Part shown: piece by piece, positions 53,858 through 64,000 of the stretch | How the letters are laid out: the number at the start of each line of letters is the position of its first letter | How positions within the stretch are numbered: the first letter of the stretch is position 1 | Source of the DNA: Cellulosilyticum sp. I15G10I2 | GTDB lineage: Bacteria > Bacillota > Clostridia > Lachnospirales > Cellulosilyticaceae | Direction: 5' to 3' | Assembly (NCBI RefSeq): GCF_900095725.1 | Contig: NZ_FMMP01000025.1 | Location: 26,535 to 90,534 of the forward strand | Length of the DNA: 64,000 bases | Made by a program: the position numbers and the translations under genes | Notes under the pieces: generated by a model | What the model saw: the letters and a program-made list of their open reading frames with translations, nothing else | What the model was told of the DNA's origin: nothing | The model's database searches: none

Positions 53858-55129
53858 TTAATTATTTTCTTTTTTTAAAAAGATTCTAAGCTTATTGATA
53901 CGATTATTAGAAGTTTCTTCTACAATAAAAGTAGTCGTCTGATAGATAACCTGCTCTCCTTCAGTAGGAAATCTATCTAATAGACCGATAATAAACCCTC
54001 CGATAGAGTCAAATTCCTGTGAGGTAATGTCTAAACTTAAGTATTCATTGACTTCAGATATTCTGCAAGTAGCATCAACTAAATATTCTCCGTCATCTAT
54101 TTGGATAATATCATCTTCGGTGATGTCATATTCATCATCGATATCTCCCACTATTTCTTCAATTAAATCTTCCATTGTAACAAGGCCAGAAGTACCGCCA
54201 TATTCATCAAGGACAATGGCTATACCAATTTTTTGGGCACGCATCTCTTTAAAGAGTTCATCGATACGTTTATATTCATGTACGAAGTAAACTTCTCTTA
54301 GGAAAGCGTTTACTTTAAAATGATTAGGATCAAATGATTGGATAATAAGGTCCTTGATATAAAGTATACCAATAATATTATCTTGACTTTCCTCATAAAC
54401 AGGCATACGAGAAAAGTGTTCCTCTTTATATAAGTTTAATATATCCTCATATGTATCATTTATATTTATTGCAATCATATCCGTACGAGGAATCATCACG
54501 TCCTTGGCATAGGAATCACCAAAGTCAAATACATTGTAAATCATTTTCTTTTCTTCATCTTCAAGCACGCCCTCTTCATGGCTTACCGTAACGATGGTGC
54601 GTAGTTCATCTGCAGTAATAAAAGGTTTGCTCTCATCTGCATTGCCACCAAATAGCTTAATAATAAAATGAGTAGTACCCATTAAAATTTTAACAATAGG
54701 ATTCGTTAAAAATACAAGCAGTAAAATAGGTTTTGAAACAAGAATAGCGACTTCATGAGCATGTGCATTTGATAAAGATTTAGGTGTGATCTCACCAAAA
54801 ACAAGTATGAGTAATGTCATAACACCTGTAGCAATACCAATGCCAAGACCTGAGGCCGTATCTTTAAATAAATCTATTGCGATAACAGTCGCCAAAGAAG
54901 AAGCTGCGATATTAACGAGGTTATTGCCTACTAGTATAGCGCCAAGCATTTTATTAGGATCTTCAAGCAGTCTGCTTAATAACTTGGCGCCTTTGATATC
55001 TTGTTCTACCATATGGCGCACATCGATTTTACTAATAGACATAAGAGCCGTTTCAGATGCTGAAAAGAAAGCAGAGAAGCCAAGTAAAATAATTAAAATA
55101 GTAATTTGTATGAGTAATTGAGTAGTCAA
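53858..55129 (-). CDS. CNNM/CBS-domain membrane protein (HlyC/CorC family)
   Basis: A 423-residue protein with an N-terminal CNNM/DUF21 membrane domain of about four helices (FSASETALMSISKIDVRHMV). A CBS pair follows at residues ~205-330 (VMIPRTDMIAININDTYEDI; IDELFKEMRAQKIGIAIVLD with EYGGTSGLVTMEDLIEEIVG). It ends in a CorC_HlyC transporter-associated domain. Members are linked to Mg2+ or Co2+ efflux and stress, with no hemolysin activity implied. Transcribed alone. The 258-base gap to the collagen gene holds no other gene. Confidence 0.93.
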   Translation of the reverse strand: MTTQLLIQITILIILLGFSAFFSASETALMSISKIDVRHMVEQDIKGAKLLSRLLEDPNKMLGAILVGNNLVNIAASSLATVIAIDLFKDTASGLGIGIATGVMTLLILVFGEITPKSLSNAHAHEVAILVSKPILLLVFLTNPIVKILMGTTHFIIKLFGGNADESKPFITADELRTIVTVSHEEGVLEDEEKKMIYNVFDFGDSYAKDVMIPRTDMIAININDTYEDILNLYKEEHFSRMPVYEESQDNIIGILYIKDLIIQSFDPNHFKVNAFLREVYFVHEYKRIDELFKEMRAQKIGIAIVLDEYGGTSGLVTMEDLIEEIVGDIDDEYDITEDDIIQIDDGEYLVDATCRISEVNEYLSLDITSQEFDSIGGFIIGLLDRFPTEGEQVIYQTTTFIVEETSNNRINKLRIFLKKENN

Positions 55130-55314
55130 GTTAAAATCACTCTCCTAATGTATTCAAATAGAATTAGTATTAGTATAGCAATAACATGTATTATAGTATG
55201 TGCTATTTATAAAGATTAAACACATATTAAAACATATAATATAAAAAGACATTTTATAAATTGATGTAAAATGACAATATTTCATATTATCTGACTGATA
55301 CATATTCTATATAC

Positions 55315-55341
55315 ACATATATTATATATACACATATTATA
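55315..55341 (+). promoter_or_regulatory. Sigma-K-like promoter of the first collagen-like gene
   Basis: AC (55315-55316), 16 bases, CATATTATA (55333-55341) fits the sigma-K pattern AC-N16/17-CATA-N3-TA. The second collagen-like gene has the same layout and the same -10. The surrounding TATATACACATAT repeats make chance matches possible. Confidence 0.45.
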
Positions 55342-55388
55342 TATAGTAGAAATAATGCTAAAAATAGCCTAAGGAGGGAAATTAAAGG

Positions 55389-56522
<1,134 letters not shown>

Positions 56523-56541
56523 AGAGAAATAGAAGAAATCT

Positions 56542-56580
56542 AAATATAGCACTGCGGGCGTTATGCTCGTGGGGCTATTT
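56542..56580 (+). terminator. Probable terminator of collagen-like gene 1
   Basis: AAATA-GC and GCGGGC pair with GCTCGT and GC-TATTT in an imperfect stem around GTTAT. The T-run is short. The rest of 56523-56822 holds no recognisable gene. Confidence 0.5.
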
Positions 56581-56822
56581 GCTTAACACATAGATGGCAT
56601 CAGAACCTTAAAGTCTGTCTATAAAGTGAAGAACATATAGGAGCAGTGAAATCTATATACAATAATCATAAGAATTTACAGGAAGTAGATGGGAAGAAAA
56701 ATATTTCTAATAGGATGCTGCATTCTGATAAAAAGAGAGGGACACTACAGTTAAAATACATTTATAAAAGCATATAAAACACTGATTAGATTATATAGTT
56801 AGGGGGTATATTAAACTTGAGG

Positions 56823-57550
56823 GTGCGCCAGTTCGGCGTGTAAGACATAGTTAGGTGAAGGTCCTAACTCGGTAAAGTCTAACCAATAGCCGGTACTTAG
56901 TCTTGGAGCCGAAGTGGTGACATTAGGTTTAAGCGTAGACAAAGGAGCTTGAGTGTCGAAATGTGAAAGCGTGAAGTGATTCAGCCTCGTTATTATAAAA
57001 ATGCAACAGCCGATACAGTCCTCAATGTAGCAGGCAGAAAGAAATGACCGCAATGATGAGGTCGTGGAGATGTTGACGGGGTCAATAGAGCTTGGCGAGC
57101 AAGAAAGATGTATTACATGTACCTGGGAGATCTCATAGTTGGAAACTACCGCGTCCATATACGAACGAGCAAGAGGAAACTAAAGCTTAAGAAGCAAAGT
57201 GCAAAGAAATGGCTTGTAGAGAGAATGCATAAGCCGATATGGCAGACACTTGAAACTCTAAAGCTAATACTAAACGGGCACGTCAATTACTATGGTGTTA
57301 ATGGAAATTTCAGGTCAATACAGAATTTCTTTAGCTATGTAAGTTATACCTTCTATAGAGTGCTGAGAAGACGCGGGAAGAAGAACCCAATAAAGTTTAA
57401 GGACTTCATAAGAATATGGGATGCAGTAGGTTTTAAGCCACCCAGAGTGTGTGAATACTTGGTATTAATTTGAAGTTATATATGAACAGCCGTATGCGGG
57501 AAAACCGCACGTACGGTTCTATGAGGGGCTTAACAAGACCCTACTCTCAT
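56823..57550 (+). mobile_element. Group II intron with most of its reverse transcriptase deleted
   Basis: The 5' end reads GTGCGCC, matching the GUGYG rule, and the 3' end is CTCTCAT (AY). Domain V lies at 57487-57520 (AGCCGTATGCGG, GAAAA loop, CCGCACGTACGGTTC), followed by a domain VI stem to about 57550. The 728-base length is far too short for a full intron-encoded protein; only the C-terminal maturase part remains. The RNA core may still fold and could splice if a maturase acts in trans. Confidence 0.85.
57108..57473 (+). pseudogene. C-terminal maturase remnant of the intron-encoded protein
   Basis: This 121-codon frame matches the end of group II intron reverse transcriptases: RTSKRKLKLKKQSAKKWLVE, then GHVNYYGVNGNFRSIQNFF, then RVLRRRGKKNPIKF and PPRVCEYL, which belong to domain X and the DNA-binding tail. 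The polymerase motifs (YADD) and fingers/palm are absent; the expected length is over 400 residues. It is an internal-deletion remnant inside the intron. Confidence 0.8.
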
Positions 57551-57564
57551 AAATGAGAGGAGGG

Positions 57565-57594
57565 AGTCGAGTTTGAGTCTACTCGACTTTTTTC
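57565..57594 (+). terminator. Terminator-like hairpin between the intron and tnpA
   Basis: AGTCGAGT pairs with ACTCGACT around an 8-base loop, followed by T7. It sits at the left border of the IS607-type element and would shield tnpA from outside transcription. Confidence 0.75.
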
Positions 57595-57596
57595 AT

Positions 57597-58223
57597 ATGA
57601 AATATTATGCAATAGGAGCGTTTGCAAAATTAATCGGAGTAACGCAGCAAACGCTAAGAAATTGGGACAAAGTAGGAAAGCTAAAACCCAGTCATACAGG
57701 TAAAAGCGGTTACAGGTATTATTCTCAGCAACAGCTTCAATGTTATTTGGGGTTTAAAGGCGAAACAGTAGTTAAAAGAAAAGTTATCGGCTATTGCAGA
57801 GTATCAAGTAATAATCAAAAAGATGAGCTTGAAAGACAAGTAGAAAATGTAAAAACTTACATGATAGCGATAGGGTATTCTTTTGAGGTTGTCACAGATA
57901 TAGGAAGTGGTATTAATTATAATAAAAAGGGATTAAACGAGTTGATTGATAAGGTAATTGCTTCAGAGGTTGAAAAAATAGTTGTTTTGTACAAAGATAG
58001 ATTGTTAAGGTTTGGATACGAATTAATAGAAAACCTATGTCACAAATATGGCACAACTATTGACATTATTGACAATACTGAGAAAACTGAAGAACAAGAA
58101 CTAGCCCATGATTTAATTCAAATTATAACAGTGTACGGTTATAAACTACAAGGGAAAAGAGCTAATAAAGCTAATAAAATGATCAAGGAGTTACTAGAAG
58201 ATGATAATAGCTCTGAAGGATAG
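57597..58223 (+). CDS. tnpA: IS607-family serine recombinase (TnpA)
   Basis: A 208-residue transposase of IS607 elements. The N-terminal MerR-like helix-turn-helix is FAKLIGVTQQTLRNWDKVGK. A small serine resolvase domain follows with catalytic Ser in YCRVSSNNQKDELERQ and the supporting Arg in YKDRLLRFGYE. The frame is intact, so it may be active. It overlaps the 5' end of the frameshifted tnpB by 23 bases, as usual for the family. The start is the ATG at 57597; the earlier in-frame start lies inside the hairpin. Confidence 0.92.
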   Translation: MKYYAIGAFAKLIGVTQQTLRNWDKVGKLKPSHTGKSGYRYYSQQQLQCYLGFKGETVVKRKVIGYCRVSSNNQKDELERQVENVKTYMIAIGYSFEVVTDIGSGINYNKKGLNELIDKVIASEVEKIVVLYKDRLLRFGYELIENLCHKYGTTIDIIDNTEKTEEQELAHDLIQIITVYGYKLQGKRANKANKMIKELLEDDNSSEG

Positions 58224-59326
58224 ACTTGAACCCAATAATAAGCAAATGTCAAAGTTGTTTCAAAGTTCAGGTGCAGCAAGATGGGCGTATAACTGGACGC
58301 TGAGGAGACAGGAAGAAAACTATAAAAAGGGTAGCATTTTTATTAAAGATGGAGATTTAAGAAAAGAATTAACCCTTTTAAAAAAGACAGATGAATTAAA
58401 ATGGCTTAATGATTATAGCAATAATATAATCATTAAGCCATTAAAGATGCTTGTGATGCTTATTATAAATTTTTCAAGAAGCTGTCAGATAGGCCGAAAT
58501 TTAAGAGCAGAAAGAAAAGTCTACCTGAATTCTATCAAGACACAGAGAAAATAAAATTTAAAGAGGGTAAGGTAAGGCTTGAAAAGATAGGCTGGCTGAG
58601 GCTTTCAGAAAAAGATAGGATACCCGAAGACGTAAAATATACTAATCCAAGAGTGAAGTTTGACGGATTACATTGGTATGTATCGGTAGATATTGAGGCT
58701 AAGCAAGAAGAGGTCAACCAGGCAGGTGAAAGCATAGGTATTGATATAGGTATAAAAGATTTAGCAATATGCTCAAATAGTGATAAACCCTACAAAAGTA
58801 TTAATAAGAGTAAAAGAATCAGAAGACTAGAAAAGAAACTGTGTAGATTAGAGCATAAAGTATCGAATAAATATGAAAAGAATAAGGAAGGGAGGAGTTA
58901 CGTTAAAACAAGCAATATTAAAAACTGGAAAAAAGAATTAGAAAGCTGCACAAACGTCTTGATTATATCAGAACCGATTACAGGCATAAAGTAACTACCG
59001 AGATTGTGAAAATCAAGCCATCAAGGATAGTTATGGAAAGCCTGAGTGTTAAGGGAATGATGAAAAACAAGCATTTATCAAAATCTATAGCGCATCAAGG
59101 GTTTTTTGAGTTCAAAACGATGCTTCACTATAAGAGCATTAAATATGGGATTGAATTTGTAGAAGCAGATAAGTGGGATCCCTCATCAAAAACTTGTTCA
59201 GCGTGTGGCTATATGAAAACTAAACTCTCACTATCTGAAAGAGGATTTAGATGTGAAGGTTGCGGAGCTGTTATAGATAGGGATAAAAATGCAAGTATTA
59301 ATTTATCAAGATATAAAGTATCATAA
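58201..59326 (+). pseudogene. tnpB: TnpB RNA-guided nuclease, two frameshifts
   Basis: A TnpB split into three frames by single-base changes in A-runs near 58445 and near 58920. The pieces read IALKDRLEPNNKQMSKLFQS; FKEGKVRLEKIGWLRLSEKD and SIGIDIGIKDLAI (RuvC Asp); then IVMESLSVKGMM (RuvC Glu), CSACGYMKTKL...CEGCG (zinc finger) and IDRDKNASIN (last RuvC Asp). All catalytic residues are kept, so inactivation looks recent, unless these are sequencing errors. TnpB is the ancestor group of Cas12 and helps maintain the element. Confidence 0.88.
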
Positions 59327-59385
59327 AGCACATAAACGATTTATGATATTTGTGTACCGTAAGTTACACGGGAATTTAAGCCTCT
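59327..59385 (+). other. Right end of the IS607 element, candidate omega-RNA 3' part
   Basis: Non-coding sequence after tnpB contains GTACCGTAAGTTACACGGG, which can form a short stem, and ends near CCTCTGG, where a broken reading frame resumes. In related elements the omega RNA overlaps the 3' end of tnpB and ends at the right end of the element. No structure prediction was possible here. Confidence 0.4.
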
Positions 59386-59571
59386 GGATCATTACATCAA
59401 ACGATATTAGGTTTACCAAGATCGGATGCGTTGAATGAGGAAGTAAACGTAAGCTTTTATAATGATGTTATAGAGTTTTATAAGTTTCACGTAACGGTCA
59501 TAGATAAGATTGGGATGCTTAATTATACACGATGTAATAATATATCGGAAAGTTCAGAAAATAATAAATAA
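59386..59571 (+). pseudogene. 3' fragment of an interrupted gene
   Basis: A 61-codon open frame (SLHQTILGLPRSDALNEEVN; SFYNDVIEFYKFHVTVIDKI) runs to TAA at 59571 without a start codon or ribosome site, beginning exactly at the presumed IS607 right end. It may be the tail of a gene hit by the element. I do not recognise the family, and the 5' part was not found in the window. Confidence 0.3.
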
Positions 59572-59588
59572 AAATGACTCTTAGAATT

Positions 59589-59642
59589 GTTACCCCAAAT
59601 AGCACTAGATTACCGTGCTATTTGGGGTAACAGTTATTTTTT
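59589..59642 (+). terminator. Strong hairpin before collagen-like gene 2
   Basis: A perfect 17-bp stem (GTTACCCCAAATAGCAC with its complement) with a 9-base loop, followed by AGTTATTTTTTA. Confidence 0.75.
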
Positions 59643-59669
59643 AGGATTAAATAAAGAAACCAAAAATAG

Positions 59670-62210
<2,541 letters not shown>

Positions 62211-62242
62211 GCTAAGATATCTATTATAATAGGAGGGAGATA

Positions 62243-63178
62243 ATGAGCAATGTAGCCTTATTAATTTAACATTTTTCAAATGGTAATGTGAGTGCAGGAG
62301 CAAATGTAATCTTTGATGCAGTCATTTATTCAGCTGGAACTATTAGTTATAATACTTTAATAAGAGTAAAACTTTTAATGAGGCAGGAAGATATGTTATT
62401 AATTAGTGGGTAGCAACTCAAGCGGCTACAACTACAAATGGAGTAGTATTTGCTTTATCGTCCTCTCAGGGAGATTTGCTAGAAGGTAGTGCACCAATTA
62501 GAACAGGGGAAGTTGTAGGGGGAGGGATTATTGATGTAGTAGCAGCCCCTATTGCAGTGTCGTTGGTCAAGGCTAGTACTGGTAATATTGTTTGTTCTAG
62601 TATAGTACCAATAAAGGCGACGCTTGTAGTGATACAGGATGATATAGGAGGACCAACAGGAGCAGGTGAGATTAGACCATTTGCTTCAGGTCTTCCAGTA
62701 GCGATAACTACCATTGACGGAGGGCTTGTAGGAACACTGATGTTTATAGGTTTGGGTTCTTAAGGGGTAAGCCTTACTGACTTGGAGCAACCATAGATCT
62801 TACAGGAGGCCCAGGTTTATTAACTAACTTAGCTTTTTTAGTTCAGCGTGATGGAACGATAACTTCAATAGCTGCATACTTTAGTACAACGGTAGCATTA
62901 GCGTTGATTGGATCAATAATAACTATTACAGCACAATTATTTGAATCTACTATACCCAATAACATATTTGCACCAATAGCAGAAACGGCAGTAATTTTAG
63001 CACCTGCTCTTACAGGTGTAGTTGTCCTAGGAGCTATAAGAAATGGTATCCTTCTGGATTAGCAATACCTGTTACAGAGGATACACGTTTGCTATTAGTG
63101 TTTTCTGAAACCGCAGCTGGTTTGTCACGGGTTAATGCTGTTGCTGGATATGCAAGTGCGGGTATCACAATAGAGTAA
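62243..63178 (+). pseudogene. BclB-type exosporium protein pseudogene
   Basis: A start with a good ribosome site (AGGAGGG) opens MSNVALLI and hits a stop after eight codons. Matching sequence continues in several frames: a 'WWVA'-type head ([39 protein letters not shown]), almost no collagen, and a C-terminal part (IRPFASGLPVAITTIDGGLV; then ITSIAAYFSTTVALALIGSI and [15 protein letters not shown]). The latter fits the exosporium BclB C-terminal domain. At least three disruptions make it inactive. Confidence 0.75.
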
Positions 63179-63210
63179 TTTAGCTTGGAAATTTTTACCT
63201 AAATGATAAA

Positions 63211-63255
63211 AGCTAACTTGTATACTATTAAAAGTATACAAGTTAGCCTTTTTTG
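63211..63255 (+). terminator. Terminator after the BclB-type pseudogene
   Basis: GCTAACTTGTATACT pairs with AGTATACAAGTTAGC, followed by CCTTTTTTG. Confidence 0.85.
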
Positions 63256-63372
63256 AAAGGACACATTTTGTATATGAAAATACAAAGTAGGAGGAATGTT
63301 TATCAAGGGCTGTAATACCATTTAGTACTGTTTTTATACTGCATATTTTAATTATAACGTAGGGGGATTAGG

Positions 63373-63593
63373 ATGAGTGATATAACCTTGCAAGTATAGC
63401 GTTTAGCTGCTGGTAGTATAGCAACAGGAGGAAATGTTATTTTTGATGCCATAGTTTACACGCCAGATAATATTAGCGATAATTCGTTAACTGGAGTAGT
63501 AACTTTTAATGAAGCTGGAAGGTATGCTCTAGATTGGTGGGTAGCGACTCAAGCAGCTCTAATCACAAATGGGTTTGATTGTAGATGGAAATA
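63373..63593 (+). pseudogene. Collagen-protein head-domain fragment
   Basis: Starts after TAGGGGGATTAGG with MSDITLQV, then an in-frame TAG, then RLAAGSIATGGNVIFDAIVY and [18 protein letters not shown], breaking up after ITNGFD. It is a decayed copy of the head found at 61004, and its end is the start of the right copy of the 487-bp repeat. Confidence 0.75.
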
Positions 63594-63991
63594 TTGAAGT
63601 AGTATTTAATTTATTTGCAGATTAGATTATATATCGATAAAGGTGTATGGGTTAATCTTTTTTTGGTACATTCTTTTGCATAAAAACATAAGATAAAGCA
63701 ATAAGATATTCGATTATAGTAAGCTGCATAACCTATAAATATTTGAGGAGAATATTGGGTTTTGTAATAACTGTTTTATGTATAATGACAAGGGGGATTA
63801 GAATGAGTAATATAGCTTTGCAAGTAGAACGTCTGGCTGCTGGAACCGTGGTATCGGGAGGAAATGTTATATTCGATACAACTGTGTATTCGGCAGGAAA
63901 TATTAGCTATAATGCGTTAACTGGAGTAATAACTTTTAATGAAGCTGGAAGGTATGTTCTAGATTGGTGGGTAGCAACTCAATCAGTTCAG
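63505..63991 (+). repeat. 487-bp direct repeat, right copy
   Basis: Pairs with 60706-61192. Identity ends at 63991, where this copy reads ACCTCAAAA and the left one GGCGCAACG. The right copy's upstream context is a continuous head-domain gene remnant, so this may be the donor arrangement. Confidence 0.9.
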
Positions 63992-64000
63992 ACCTCAAAA
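63803..64000 (+). CDS. Collagen-like spore-surface protein, N-terminal part (runs off window)
   Basis: The first 66 codons of a gene starting [20 protein letters not shown], identical to the gene at 61004 for 63 codons (to SVQ) before diverging (TSK). It encodes the first beta head with the WWVA motif. A ribosome site AAGGGGG precedes the ATG. Whether a collagen region follows lies outside the window. Confidence 0.75.
   Translation, partial: MSNIALQVERLAAGTVVSGGNVIFDTTVYSAGNISYNALTGVITFNEAGRYVLDWWVATQSVQTSK

Noticed and set aside
56811..57158. 115-codon minus-strand frame over the intron 5' region
   Set aside because: It overlaps conserved intron RNA sequence and has no ribosome site or family resemblance.

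Overview
The window is low-GC DNA from an endospore-forming, probably strictly anaerobic Firmicute (Clostridia). Supporting this are an alpha/beta-type SASP, a PdaB-like deacetylase, a Spo0E-like phosphatase, exosporium-like collagen proteins, reverse rubrerythrin, B12-dependent ribonucleotide reductase and near-consensus TTGACA/TATAAT promoters. Gene style resembles Lachnospirales (Cellulosilyticum-like), but that placement is only an impression. No rRNA, tRNA or CRISPR array was seen.

Layout. 1-6 kb: a complete five-gene oligopeptide/dipeptide ABC importer. 6-15 kb: a lipoprotein, a four-module CoA-disulfide reductase/rhodanese/TusA/DsrE protein, a MATE exporter, luxS, trpS, a YitT protein, a PHP phosphoesterase and a YerC regulator. 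15-25.5 kb: DNA metabolism and housekeeping (pcrA, ligA, proA, a membrane-anchored parvulin, rubrerythrin behind a PerR/Fur-like operator, a TMEM165-type transporter, uppP). 25.6-31.6 kb: a Leloir galactose cluster, galK-galE-galT divergent from a LacI-type regulator and galM, with two matching candidate operators.

31.7-40.9 kb is a defence island: an XRE regulator, then hsdR-hsdS-(PrrC-like AAA ATPase)-hsdM, followed by a decayed IS110 element. The ATPase has an ABC-type nucleotide-binding core and a C-terminal Arg-x3-Glu...His arrangement like the PrrC/RloC tRNA anticodon nucleases. It is the best candidate for a poorly described defence component here.

41-55 kb is mostly chromosomal core: two NlpC/P60 peptidases with matching promoters, uvsE, a PdaB-like deacetylase, a Spo0E-like phosphatase, B12-dependent nrdJ, a possible Mur-ligase relic, a tandem OB-fold protein, a YgjP-like metalloprotein, a corrinoid adenosyltransferase, dapA-dapB behind a lysine riboswitch, a SASP and a CNNM/CBS membrane protein.

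55.3 kb to the end is a fast-evolving spore-surface locus. It holds two intact collagen-like genes with similar Cys-rich N-termini and matching sigma-K-like promoters. It also holds a 'double-headed' collagen-like gene broken by two single-base deletions, a decayed BclB-type gene, further fragments, a 487-bp direct duplication, a group II intron with most of its reverse transcriptase deleted, and an IS607-type element with a frameshifted tnpB.
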